Positions 30,229 through 42,463 of a stretch of DNA of 64,000 nucleotides are shown in pieces; the stretch's first letter is position 1; each line of letters opens with the position of its first letter. Source of the stretch: Physcomitrium patens. Taxonomy: Eukaryota; Streptophyta; Bryopsida; Funariales; Funariaceae. The notes below the pieces were generated by a model. The model saw only the letters and a list, made by a program, of their open reading frames with translations, had not been told where the DNA came from and did not search any database. Position numbers and translations under genes: made by a program. Location: assembly GCF_000002425.4 (NCBI RefSeq), contig NC_037265.1:11860330-11924329 (forward strand), written 5' to 3'.

Positions 30229-33200
30229 ATGGCAAAGCTGCTTGAAATGAAGAGTATAATAGAATAAATATAAGAACAATTGAGGGAGTTGATGCTTGCA
30301 ATACATCAATTTAGTTTATTACCACTTGGAGCAACAAAAATGACAAGTGAAGATACAAATATATTTGGAGTTGCTTTAACATCTATACCAAATCACATCT
30401 TTTTTTTTCTTATAGTAGAATATCCTTCTAATATTAAAAAACCTAGTTGCCTTATCCAAGAAGTTTTATGGCATAAGATCCAAATTTCAAGGATTTATCA
30501 ATCAAGTATAACTTGTGATTGAACTTCAATCCCAAAGATATCCAATGCCGAGATCACAAGTTAGATTTATTGATACACTTCTTTCAAATTCAGCATTATC
30601 ATGGTTTTCATCTTTTTTTGAACAATGAGATTCAATATCGAATAATCTAGAGGCTTTTATGGTGGAATTTGATCCATGTATAGAACACATGATGCAATTC
30701 ATGTTTCAATTAATAAAATTTGTATCTTACAACAAAGCAATTGATTAGTGACATTATATGCTTTATAATTTTGACAACTAATGACTGATGTCAAGTGGAA
30801 TGATATTATCCTTGTCATCTAGTTTTTCTACAGATTATAATATGAGGTAAAAAAATTGATGCTTGTGAGCCATTGAATTCATTCACTTTGATATTTTGTA
30901 TAAAAAATATACTTATTGTACTTAAAATAAAAATTTTATGAGTTATTATTAGAATTTGAGGAAAAAAATAAAAAATAGATTACTAATAGTAGACATGTAA
31001 TCTAGAATAGAGTTTAGTAAGAAAAAATCATAAAGACTATAATTTTCTAATTAGCTAGTAGTAGAAGAATTACAAAAGAAGTAGTCTTGATGTCAAAAAA
31101 AGAAAAAAGAAAATTTAGTGAGATTTAATTATGGTGGGTTTGAAGATTTTTTCCAAATTCAACAAATCCAAGGAGCAAAGTAATTCTTCTAATTTATGGA
31201 AGCCTTTCAAATGCAATGGAGGCATCAAATGCACCATGTGAAGTGAAGAAAACAAGATCAACACCTTTTCCCTTCAAAGTACAAGTAGAGAAATGAAATC
31301 CTCATTTTTTTGAAGAATTTTATAAATATTGTCTAAATCCTTGTAAGTAAAAAACCTTCATAAAAGTTACAAAGGAGCATAGATTGATGCAAGTGAGCAG
31401 TCAATATTAGCATAAAAAGGTGTTTTAAATACAATATTCAAATTAGATTCATCAAAAAGTGTTTTTTTTTTTTTTTTTTTTTTTTTTTTCCACTTACAAA
31501 AGCCATCAGCCTTGGTCACAAAATTAGCTCTTGGATGAAGGAAGGTTGTAGATCTACATTAGGAATCTTAGAGATCAAGGGTGGAGATGTGGCCGCCCTT
31601 CCACAAGCCACCACTCAATTGTATAAGAGTAATTTGGTTTCCCAAGCCTCTCTCTCTCTTTCTTTTGATGAAGGCAAAACCATACCAAAGTGTGGTCTCA
31701 ACCTTAATCCTAATCTTATTTTTTTGCTTCTTTCTTGATCTTAGATCTCATTGTGAACTTTAGGAACATAGGAGCATTGATTTTGTGTCATAGGTGGTGC
31801 TTGTTGTGGTTTAAAAAGCGCCTTTTTGCAATTAGTGGTCACCAACCACTTCCATAGTCAAAAGGGTTGAAGGGCCTCAAATTTCCTCAATCAGTCTGTG
31901 GTTTTTTATGATTTTTAAGTGAGGATTTTTCTTTACATAGCCCTTGTTATTAGCTTTCCAACAAGTTAAGGCTTGCTCAATTTGGAGTTGAATCGAATTG
32001 TCGGTGAAGTTTTTAGTGCAAAGGGGGCGGCTGCCTTGGCAGTTTCAATAACCCAATTTTGAAAAGGCAATTCTCAGTGCCACTCAATGGGATCATTTTA
32101 AAATTTTAACAATAAGCTTTCCAACAAGTATATTTAATATAAGCTTCCATTGGCATATATTGCATTGAATTTTAGGAAATTTGGAATTTTTAACGAATTT
32201 TTGAGTGAAGGGGGTCGGCTGTAGTGGCAAGCCCAATGACCCAATTTTGAAGAAGTATTGCTCGCAGCTCACGTACTAGATTGCCAAGAAAATTACAGAG
32301 AAAGAGTGCCTTGAAGTTAAATTTTTAACACAAAAAAATTTATTAGATTTGGAGCTATTTTGAATTTTTGGCAAATTTTGGAGTAAAGGAGAGGTCTTCC
32401 CTCAATCTTTGGGCATTGTCAAGGTACTTCCGCTGGTACCTCTCTTTATTTTATTTTATTTTATTTTTATTTTTTTATTTTTATTTTTATTTTTTACAAT
32501 AACTTGTAACTTCTACATTTCACTTTTGGCTTTAATTTTTAACTTTTAATCTTCTCCGTTTTACTTTTATTTTTTAATTTTCAAACTTTTATTTTCTTTT
32601 TATTTTTTACTTTATTTTTACTTTTTGAACTTTACTTTTAATTTTTAATTTTTAACCCAACCTTTAAAAAATTTAAAATTACTATAGATTAAGGATAATA
32701 ACTTAATTAATTACTTTTACCATCAGTTATTTAAGAAGTAAAAAATTATATATTTTTAAAATTGATAAAATAATAAAATAATAACACATAATAAAAATGA
32801 CCTAATAAAATAATAATAATAATAATAATAATAAAATAAAATATAATAAAAAATTAAACCAAATTATCTAATTAGAAGTAGAAGAAAGAATTGTTTTGCA
32901 TAAAGTTAAGGAGTGAATTATCATTATGAATGTAAGTAATGTCAGAAGATTTGATTAATAATTTGGTGTTTTAAGAAAAAATTGTAATAAGTAGATTAAA
33001 ATTTAATAATATCTTTATTTTAAATTCACATAATTAATTCACTTATTAAGAATTAGAATAAACTTCTAATTAGTGGAGGTTTATTTTAGCTCACAATACT
33101 CAATTTATTTGATCTTTAGACATTGAGTTAAGTAATTGATTTTGTTGTGAAGTGTGATAGTTGACTTTTTGAGTTTTAATCTGAGAATCATGTAAAAAAA

Positions 33201-33475
33201 TCTTTAGGTTATTATAATTTAATGATAACATCTACAAATTCTCAATCTAAACATTTGAAAGTAAAAGACATGCAAATTGATGCGATACATTTTAAATCTC
33301 TTATTCAATAGGAAAAGACTTGTCGTCATCAAAAAAGAATGTATTTATATTATGGAGAAGCTAAACACACTACTCAACATTGGCAAAAGAAACAATGCCA
33401 CTACAAAATGAGGAGTATAGCTATCAAAGATGAAAAAATTTCAGAAAATGAATTTGTCCATCTACAATAGGAATC
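30229..33475 (+). pseudogene. gag: gag of B2, split by solo LTR S1
   Basis: ATG at 30229 opens a gag resembling B3 but with an early stop. The sequence breaks off at 30863 (KKLML) and resumes at 33096 after S1 (HTLSQAIDF-like: ...CIEL-S-NDFCCEV). A degraded zinc knuckle (YLYYGEAKHTTQHW) is near 33340-33380. Confidence 0.75.
30859..33100 (+). mobile_element. S1: 2.23-kb solo LTR-like insertion with target duplication
   Basis: The insert 30864-33095 begins TGTGAGCC and ends AGCTCACA (short inverted termini) and is flanked by ATGCT (30859-30863) and ATACT (33096-33100), an imperfect 5-bp duplication. It lies in B2 gag, and removing it restores the gag alignment with B3. It carries a poly-T run near 31464-31490 and a TTTTA-rich stretch near 32450-32680, and no coding sequence. 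A related copy, S2, lies near 49111-51260. Size suggests a solo LTR of a large element. Confidence 0.75.
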
Positions 33476-33489
33476 ATATACTCAGAATC

Positions 33490-34582
33490 TTGTACAAATA
33501 AAGGTCTTATCTTTTCTTTAGAATTCTCTCTTTATTTTACAATAGATGTATATTTAAGATCTAATAATCACAAAGTATTTGTCTTAATAGATTTAGGAGC
33601 CTCAACTTGTTTCTTAGATAAAAAATTTATTAAAAACTATAAAATATTATTAGTATAAAAAATTAAATCCGTACATATAGAAGTCATAGATGGCCATCTG
33701 TTATCTTTTGGAGATATTACTCATGAAATGCTTCCTATAGATGTAGCAATAAATGGTCATAATAGTTGCATAATTTTTAATATAATTAGGTCTTCTTCTA
33801 ATTCGATCATTTTAGATTTATCTTGGTTAGAAAAGTTTAATTCTTTGATAGATTCGATTTCTTATAAACTTGACTTTCTTCAAAGCACTATTAAGAGTTT
33901 TGTAAAAAGCTATGACTCTAATATAGCCAAATCCATACTTGTAGTTGCAAAAGCTTTCTTGCATGTTGCAAAAGAAGAATCGCCGTTTGTTATTTATATC
34001 ACACCCATTTTTAATGGTGGAAAAACTTCAAATAAAATTTCAAGTCAATATCAAGATTTTAAAGATATTTTTGAGAAAAAAATGAAAATATTTTCTTGAA
34101 GCATTGTCCATATGATTGCTCAATCAAACTTAAATAGAAAAATTAGCCACCATTTGGTCCAATCTATAATTTATTACAAAATGAATTAGCTAAATTCAAA
34201 AAATACATTAACAAGAACTTAGCCAAGAATTTTATGCATCATTCAAAATTTCATGCTAGAGTTTATATCTTATTTGTGAAGAAAAAAGATGGATCACTGA
34301 AAAATGTGTGTAGATTATTGACAACTCAACAAGATTACTATCAAGAATATGTACCATTTATCTTTGATATTTAGACTTTTTGATCAACTAAATCAAGCTA
34401 AGATCTATACTAAAATAGATCTATGAGGAGCATATATTTGGTCTATATGAAAGAAAGAGATGAATAAAAGACTACATTTTGAACTAGGTATGGACACTTT
34501 GAATATAATGCTATGCCTTTTGGACTCATGAATGCATTGATTACTTTTCAACATCATATGAATGATATTTTTTGTGAGATTT
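33490..34582 (+). pseudogene. pol: pol of B2: protease and part of RT, cut by B3
   Basis: Protease has LIDLGASTCFLDKKF (about 33578-33622), then the conserved domain seen in 33728-34099. RT follows with [12 protein letters not shown] and [13 protein letters not shown], and stops at NDIFCEI where the B3 LTR begins (34583). Multiple stops and shifts. Confidence 0.85.
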
Positions 34583-35140
34583 TGTTATGGACATATGCAT
34601 GTAAGCTAATAATTACCTGTATAAATAGGTAGAAGTAAGTAGAAGTGGATAAAAGCAAGTTAACTCTATAATATCTTCTATAGAAGCTTCCTAGAGGCTT
34701 TATAGATGCTGCTTTGATTTTATAGGTATCTTTAATTTATTTTTTAGATTGAAAACATCGTCAATAAGTTAGCCATGTACCACACATGTTATTAGCTTGA
34801 AGACCAAGCTAACTACGTGGCCCACACATGAAAAAACTTGTCTTGTAAGTCAAGGCACATGTTCTACAAAGTTAACATACATTGGAAGTCCTAGAGAACA
34901 TTGCCACATAGCTCCTAGTTAGAATGTATATATAGAAAGAAGAGTGAAGCCCTCTTCACTCTTGTCAATTCCTTTCTTGCTTATAGTCTAGTTTCAAGAG
35001 TCTCAAGTTTTCTTGTCTTTTGGCAATAAGCCTTTTGAGTTTTTTTTAATATATGTACTTCTTTATTTTTATTTTGCCACTCTTTTTTTGACATGGATTT
35101 CATTGGTTTATGTATCATCTTTTAGTTTATGTCCTTGACA
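34583..35140 (+). repeat. 5' LTR of B3 (558 bp)
   Basis: TGTTATGGACATATG to GTCCTTGACA. It has a TATATATA box (34928-34934) and a perfect 10-bp start-site hairpin, AAGAGTGAAG (34940-34949) with CTTCACTCTT (34954-34963). Confidence 0.88.
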
Positions 35141-35346
35141 GATTGACAAGAGTACAGTTACAGTATCAGAGCTTTGTCTTGTCTTAATTAAGAGTGGATT
35201 TTTCCTTTCTCATGATAAGACATAAGCATATTAGAAGTTGTGGATTACCCTCTTCTAAACTGATATTATTTTTAGTATTTTCTTTATTTTTAAGTCCTTT
35301 CTTCTACTTTTCTTGAGTCATATTAGATATTTTTTTAAGTATTCTT
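35141..35346 (+). other. B3 leader: displaced primer site and stem-loop
   Basis: TATCAGAGC at 35164-35172 lies 23 nt inside the LTR. The stem 35231-35237/35252-35258 encloses a 14-nt loop with GTGGATTACCCT. Relative to family A one G-C pair has become A-T. Confidence 0.65.
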
Positions 35347-36394
35347 ATGACAGAGCTTGTTGAAATGAAGAGTACAATGGCACAAATGTAAGAGCAATTG
35401 AGAGAATTCATGCTTGCAATACATCAATTTAGCTTACTACTATAAGGATCAATAAGAATTGCAAGAAATGAGGATATAGAGATGATTAGAGGTGCTTCAA
35501 TATCTACACCAAATCATGTCCCTCTATCCATGATAGAACATCATTCAAGTATTAATGAACCAAGAGTTGCCCTGCTCGAGAAGTTTGATGTTATAAGATC
35601 CAAATTTTGAGGATTTATCATTCAAGTAAAACTTGTGATTGAACTTCAACCTCAAAGCTATCCAACTCAAGGATCATAAGTTAGATTCATTGGTACACTT
35701 CTTTCAAGTTCAGCACTATCGTGGTTTTCATCTTTTTTTTAACAACGAGATCCAATATTGGATAATCTGGAGGTATTTTTGTTGGAATTCCAGTCCATTT
35801 ATGGAGAACATGATATAACTCGTGTTGCAACCAACAAGATCTATATTTTGCAACAAGATAATCAATCTATAATATTATATGCTTAACAATTTTGACAACT
35901 TGTAACTGATATTAAGTGAGATGATGTTGCATTTATTAGCCAATTTTTCTTTCGATTACAATATAAAGTAAAAAAATTGATGCTCAACTTGCATGATCCT
36001 CATACATTAAGTCAAGCAATTGACTTTGCTGTGAAATATGACAATCAACTTTTAAAATTTTGATCTGAAAGTCATACAAATGGGCCTCAACATTACTATA
36101 ATTTGATGGCAACACCAACATCTCCTCAATACATACATTCAGAAGCAGAGGATATACAAATTTATGTCGTACGTTTTAAACCTCTTATCGAATAAGAAAA
36201 GACTCATTGTCGTCAAGAAGAATTGTGCTTACATTGTAGAGAACCTAAACACACTGCTCAATATTGTTCAAAGAAGAGACGAAATGACAAAATGAGGAGC
36301 ACATCTATCAAAGAAGATGATGTGTCAGAAAACAAATTTGTCCAACTATAATAGGGACCGTATAGCTGGAATCTTATATAATTTTTAATGAAGG
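35347..36394 (+). pseudogene. gag: gag of B3
   Basis: ATG at 35347 starts MTELVEMKSTMAQM. The capsid region (TRVATNKIYILQQ; LMLNLHDPHTLSQAIDFAV) and zinc knuckle (CLHCREPKHTAQYC) are recognisable. Many stops. It is cut at 36394 by B4 and pol resumes at 40646. Confidence 0.82.
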
Positions 36395-36938
36395 TGTCAA
36401 GGACAAGAACTTGATAAAAACAAATAAACAAGTGAGACTTTTTTCAAAAAAAGATGACAAAATAGAAATAACTAAATATGTATATTAAGAAAGAAATTAA
36501 AATGGCTGTTGCCAAAAGACAAGAAAAACTAGAGACCCTTGAAACTAGACTATAAGAAAGAAAGAAATTGATAAGAAGGCTTCACTCTTGCTTTTATATA
36601 TACTATCTTACTAAGAGTTATGTGGCGACGTTCTATATGACCTCAAAAAATATATTGACTTTGTACAACACATATCTTAACTTGCAAGGCAAGTTTTCTA
36701 TGTGGGTGCCACATAATTAGCTTGTTCCGCAAGCTACCAATATATGTCACACGTGGTTAACTTGTTGACCAATTTTTAATGTACCAATCAAGTATAAATA
36801 CATAAGAAGTCAAAGAAATATCTATAAAGCTTCTAAGAAGCTATTCTAGAAGATATTATGAAATTAATCTATTTTTATTTACTTCTATATATTTATATCA
36901 CCTAAGTAAAAATTACAATAAATATATGTCCATGACCC
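36395..36938 (-). repeat. 3' LTR of B4
   Basis: TGTCAAGGACAAG to ATATGTCCATGACC on the plus strand; matches 40091-40640. Confidence 0.85.
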
Positions 36939-36959
36939 TTCTAGAGACCAATTCCATGA

Positions 36960-37300
36960 GGAGCGGTAATGACATGTTGAGGAAGTCTAAGATGCAACAA
37001 ATTGTATTTGCCACATACTTTGATCTTTATTCTCTTCAAAAATCATTGATAGGGCCTCTCAACCATCGATAGTCTTCCATATTAGGGCAGGAAGACCACC
37101 TAATTATTTGATCATTGTTAAGGCCTTCATAACTTCCCTCAAATAAAATATTTGGAACAATATGAGGAGTTGTTCCTACTTCTGATAAAATCACTAAACA
37201 ACGGGAGTCCCTTCCAAGGTCGTGATATCAAACGTGTTGTATCTTACTATCTATTTGAGAAAAAACATGTCGTTTTTGAGGATCTTCATTTCAATTGTGT
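36960..37300 (-). pseudogene. ORF3 of B4
   Basis: Minus-strand reading gives CLVILSEVG (37206-37176), FEGSYEGLNNDQIIRWS, NMEDYRWLRGPIND (37090-37040) and a hydrophobic tail. This parallels A1 ORF3 (SLVIVFEIE, HAWS, GHYRWLQGSMNHL). In the core the A/B differences are mostly silent (TAC/TAT, CGT/CGA, GGG/GGC, AAC/AAT), which suggests past selection on protein. Stops are present. Function unknown. Confidence 0.55.
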
Positions 37301-37479
37301 TGTCTTGAAGCTTGTAACAATCATAATGTTTCATCCGATAGGTCAGCAAACAAAGGCTCTTTAGTCAAATCCGCTGGTTGTTGGTTCTCTATCTCTTTAG
37401 TGTCACAACTACAAAGAAGCTACAAAAAAAGATTGAAAGTAGAATATTATCTTGCCTAGATCTTGTTTCTTTTATAAAG

Positions 37480-38900
37480 AAGATTTTTATCTTGATTTTG
37501 ATAGATGTCATTAATGAAAAGCCTCCACTACCTTTATTGCATTTGTAAGATTCTTTGTTGGCTCTCATGTGCATTCACTAATATCATATCCATACTAATT
37601 GACAAGATATTTCAATTTATTTTGGCACCGCCTTGAATCTACGACTCCTTTTATTTCGAACTCTTCATTATTGTCTACTTCTATAGGAGGAGGTAGAATT
37701 TGTCTTCTTCTTGGTATGTCCACTATCTTGTATGGTTTAAAAAGAGATACATGAAATACTAGATGGATTTTCATTCACTCTAGTAGATGTAAACAATATG
37801 AACTAAATTGATTTGTGCAGAAATAGGAAATGATCCAAATAAGGAAATGAAATATCCATAACTTATTTAAAACACAATCTTCCATTCATCTCTTTTTTTG
37901 ATGCGTACCAGATTGTATGCTCCTCATAGATTTATTTTTGTATAGATCTTAGCTTGATTCAACTTATCAAGAAATATAAATATCAAAGGTAGCATGTACA
38001 TGTTGTTGATGGTGATTTTTTTGAGTCCTTGATAATCAACACACATCCGCAATGATCCATCTTTTTTCTTCACAAATAAAATTAGAGTTCCTATTAGAGA
38101 TTTAAAATGGCGTATGAAGTTCTTGGCCAGATTTTCTTCAATATACTCCTTGAGTTCAGCCAACTTATTTTGTGATAAATTATAGATTGGTCCAAATGGC
38201 GGTTGTGCTCCTTCTTGAAGGTCAATTGAGCAGTCATAGGAATGATGTTTCGGAAGAGTATTCGCATTCTTCTTCTCAAATACATCTTGAAAATCTTGAT
38301 ATTGGCTTGGAATGCCACTTAAAGTCTTTCCACCAGTAGAAACATATGTGGCATAAATGATTTAAGGTGATCCTTCTTTTGTAGCATGCAAGAAAGCTCT
38401 TGCACCTACAAATATAAATTTAATTGTATTAGACTTATGGCTTTCTACTTGATTATACTTTCAGAAAAGTTAAGACTACAAGAAGTTCAATCTATTTTAG
38501 GTTTATATTTTTCTAGTCATTATAAACCTAAAATGACTAGAACAAAGAAAGATCTAATGATATTAAATATTACAAAGCTACTATGACCATTAGTTGCTAC
38601 TTCTATAGGAAGGATTTCATGAATAACATCCTCTGAAGACAATGGACGACCATCTATGACTTCTTCATAAATGGGTTTAGTTTTCTTTACTAAAAGTATG
38701 CTATATCTTTTAGTAAATTCTCCATCTAAGAAACATACTAAGGCTCATGAATCTAACAAGGTAGAGGCTTTGTGATGTTTAGGTTCCAAAATAACATTTA
38801 TTGTGAAACAAAGAGAGGATTTTGAAGAGAGAACAATTCCTTTATTAAGTATTGTACAAGATTCCAATCAAACGGTTCCTATTGTAGTTGGACAAACTTG
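37480..38900 (-). pseudogene. pol: pol of B4: protease, RT N-terminus fused by deletion to integrase C-terminus and chromodomain
   Basis: Protease (LVRFMSLSMFLRWRI-type decay; DEEF region 38730-38770), RT (38163-37870: [36 protein letters not shown]), then LFGSFPISAQINLVHI (GPF module, 37850-37800) and chromodomain (about 37690-37510: VVDSRRC..LKYLV). The deletion removes every RT and integrase catalytic residue. Confidence 0.75.
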
Positions 38901-39888
38901 TTTTCTAACATACTATCTTTTTTAATAGTCGTACTCTTCATTTTATAGTTGTACTGCTTCTTTGGGCAATGTTGAGCAGTATACTTAGATTCTCCACAAT
39001 ATAAGCACAATCCTTCATGACAATGACAAGTCTTTTGTTACTTAGTAAGAGGTTTAAAACATACCACATCAATTTACATATCCTCTACTTTCGAATGTAT
39101 GTATTGAAGAGATGTTGGTATTGCCATTGAATTATAATAACGTTAAGGTCTACTTGTATGGTACTCAGATCAAAATTCAAAAAGATGATTGTCACACTTT
39201 ACAGCAAAGTCAGTCGCTTGACTCAATATTTGAGCATCAGATAAGTTGAGCATTAATTTTTTTTTACTTCATATTGTAATCTATAGAAAAATTGGCTGAC
39301 AAGTGCAACATCATCTTACTTGATATCAGTTATAAGTTGTTGAAACTATGAAGCATACAAAGTTACTGATCGATTGTCTTGTTACAAAATATGGATCTTG
39401 TTGGTTGCAACACAAATTATATCATTTTTTCTATACATGGATCAAAACTCTGCCAAAAAAGCCTCCAGATTATGCAATATTGGTTCTCGTCATTCAAGAA
39501 AAGATGAGAACCATGATAATGTTGAACCTAAAAAAAGCGTACCAATGAATCTTACTTGCGATCCTAGAGTTGGATAGCTTTAGAGTTGAAGTTTAATTAA
39601 AAATTATATTTGATTGATAAATCTTCTAAATTTTGATCTAGTGATGTCAAACTTTTCAAGTAGGGCAATTTTTGGTTCTCTAACACTGGAAGGACGTTCC
39701 ACTATAAGAGAAGAGACATGATTTAGTATAGATGTTGAAGCAGCTCCAATCATTTCTATATCTTCACTTCCTGCCAATCTTCTTGCTCCTTGTGGTGGTA
39801 AATTGAGCTAATGCATCACAAGCATTAACTCCCTCAATTGTTCTTACATGTGTGCCATTGCACTCTTCACTTTAGGAAGTTCTACCAT
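38890..39888 (-). pseudogene. gag: gag of B4
   Basis: ATG at 39888 reads MVELPKVKSAMAHM and aligns with B3 gag. The zinc-knuckle region is near 39000. Stops throughout. Confidence 0.72.
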
Positions 39889-40090
39889 GATAAGAAAAGA
39901 TGTTTAATATCACTTAATACAAATAGAAGAAATGACTTGAAAATAAAAAAAAATACTAAGAATAATATCAATTTAGGAGACGATAATCTGTAACTTCTAT
40001 TGCGCTTATGTCTTATTAAGAAAAAGGGGTAATCCACTCTTAATCAAGATTAGACAAAGCTGTGATATTGTAAGTGCACTCTTGTCAATC
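39889..40090 (-). other. B4 leader
   Basis: Contains decayed GGATTAC-loop hairpins (near 39965-40045) and the primer-site region (GCTGTGATATTG near 40060) before the LTR. Confidence 0.45.
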
Positions 40091-40640
40091 TATCAAGGAC
40101 AAGAACTTGAAAAAAATAAATAAACAAGTGAGACTTTTTTCAAAGAAAGATGACAAAATAGAAATAATTAAATATGTATATTAAGAAAGAATTTGGAATA
40201 GCTATTGCCAAAAGACAAGAAAATTAGAGACCCTTGAAACTAGACTATAAGCAAGAAAGGAATTGACAAGAGTCAAGAAGGCTTCACTCTTGCCTCTATA
40301 TATACTATCTATCTAGAAGCTATGTGGCAACGTTCTACAAGACCTCAAAAAACGTGTTGACTTTGCACAACACGTATTTTAACTTGCTAGACAAATTTTC
40401 TATGTAGGCACGACATAGTTAGCTTGTTTCACAAGCTACCATCATGTGTGGCATGTGATTAATTTGATTACCAAGTTTCTTACCTATCAATCAAGTATAA
40501 ACAGATATAAAGTCAAAGTAGTATCTATAAAGCTTCTAAGAAGTTTTTGTGGAAGTTATTATGAAATTAGTCTACTTTTATCTACTTCTACCTATTCATA
40601 TCACCTAGGTAACAATTACAATAAATATATGTCCATCATA
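40091..40640 (-). repeat. 5' LTR of B4
   Basis: TATCAAGGACAAG to ATATGTCCATCATA. The start-site hairpin is at about 40267-40292. Confidence 0.83.
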
Positions 40641-40645
40641 GATGG

Positions 40646-42338
40646 TCCTTTCTCTCCTCAAAATCCTCTCTTTATTTTATAATAGATGTGTTTTTAGGAC
40701 CTTATAATTATAAAGCATTCACCTTGATAGATTTAGGAGCCTCAGCTTGTTTCTTAGACGTAGAATTTGTTAAAAGTCATAAAATATCGTTTGTACAAAA
40801 AATAAAACTTGTTCATGTAAAAGTCATAGATGGTCGTCCGTTGTCTTGTAGAGATATTATTCATAAAACACTTCCTATAGATGTAGCAATAAATGGTCAT
40901 AGTAGTTGCATAATCTTTTATATAATTAGAATTTTTTTCAATCCAATTATTTTAAGTTTATCATGGTTAGAAAAGTATAATCCTTACATAGATTGGATTT
41001 CTTATACTCTTCACTTCTCTAAAAGCATAATTAAGAGTAAAAATAATCCAATAGAAAGTATTAAGTCTAATATAATTAAACCTATGTTTGTAGGTGCAAG
41101 AATTTTTTTTACATGCTCCAAAAGAAGGATCACCTTGTGTCATTTATGCCACACCTATTTTTAATGATGCGAAGACTTCAAGTGGCATTCCTTGCCAATA
41201 TCAAGAATTTTAAGATGTATTGGAGAAGAAAAATACGGATACTCTTCTAAAACATCGCCTCTATGACTGCTCCATTGACCTTCAAGAAAGAGTTCAACTG
41301 CCATTTAGACCAATCTATAGTTTATCACAAAATGAATTGGCTGAACTCCATAATTATTTGTGAAGAAGAAAGATGGATCATTGCGGATGTATGTTGATTA
41401 TCGAGGATTCAATAAGATCACCATCAAGAATAGATACCTTCTATCTTTCATATCCAGACTTCTCGATCAAGTGAATGAAGCAAAGATCTACACAAAAATA
41501 GATCTACGGAGAGCATACAATCTAGTACGTATTAAAGAATGAGATGAATGGAAGATTGCATTTTGAACTAGGTATGGACATTTTGAATACAACGTCATGC
41601 CTTTTGGACTTACAAATGCATTAGTAGCTTTTCAACATCTATTGAATGATATTTTTTGAGAGTTTTTAGACGATTTTGTTATCTATTATCTAAACAACTT
41701 CTTTATGTATTCTAAGAATATAGATAAATATGAACTTTATGTTTGTCATGTGTTACAAAAATTAAGAGAAGTGGGGCTCTATACCAAGATAGAAAAGTAT
41801 ATATTCTACACTACTCAAGTCAATTTCTTAGGATACATCATTTCAAATGATAGACTTATGATGGATCCTAAGTAAATTCAAATAATTATGAATTAGAAGA
41901 TTTTAAAAACGATAAGAGATGTCTAATGCTTTTTAGGCTTTGTCAACTATTATCAAATCTTCATCAAAGACTTTTCTCGAGTTGTAGCTCCACTTACACA
42001 TTTGACTTGCAAAGTCAAACTTGAGTGGATTAAAGAGATTGAAGCATTTTTTGAAACTTTCAAGTTAGTCTTTATTTCTGTACCAATCTTCTATCTTTTC
42101 AACTTTTCTAAGGCATTTTTTACGGAAATAGATGCATTAGAGTTTGCTTTGGGTGTTGTATTATTACAAATGGGAGTAGATAATAAACTTCACCTAGTAG
42201 CTTTTCATTTCAGAAAGTTTTCAACATCCAAGATTAACTATGAAATCTATGACAAAGAGCTTCTTGCAATTATGGATTCATTTTAAGAATGGCATCATCA
42301 TCTAGAAGGCGCTTCTAATCCAGTCATTGTATATACGG
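40646..42338 (+). pseudogene. pol: pol of B3: protease, RT, first part of RNase H
   Basis: Protease (LIDLGASACFLDVEFV), RT ([35 protein letters not shown] in the YLDD place) and RNase H (EIDALEFALGVVLLQ; NYEIYDKELLAI) end at ASNPVIVYT, exactly where LTR C1 begins. The rest of RNase H, starting DHKNL, is at 57590 on the minus strand. Confidence 0.85.
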
Positions 42339-42430
42339 TGTCGGGGTAGAGAGTGTTTGTCTCAAGAAAGGGTTGGGCTTCTAGCTGCCACTAAATACTC
42401 AATCAAGTCTAAGATATAAAAATACCAAGT

Positions 42431-42463
<33 letters not shown>

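Larger units (their letters stand above)
36390..40645 (-). mobile_element. B4: internally deleted family-B element inserted in B3
   Basis: LTRs at 36395-36938 and 40091-40640 flank leader, gag, protease, the RT N-terminal part, integrase C-terminus, chromodomain and ORF3, all on the minus strand. GAAGG (36390-36394) and GATGG (40641-40645) are an imperfect target duplication. RT after YGHF, all of RNase H and most of integrase are missing, with the junction near 37858. Removing B4 joins B3 gag to B3 protease. Confidence 0.85.

Noticed and set aside
32450-32680. TTTTA/TTTTTAA repeats in S1 (and TTTTAAC-like runs at 50810-51080) as interstitial telomere repeats
   Set aside because: Units lack the TTTAGGG plant telomere motif and are irregular; they are simple AT-rich decay.
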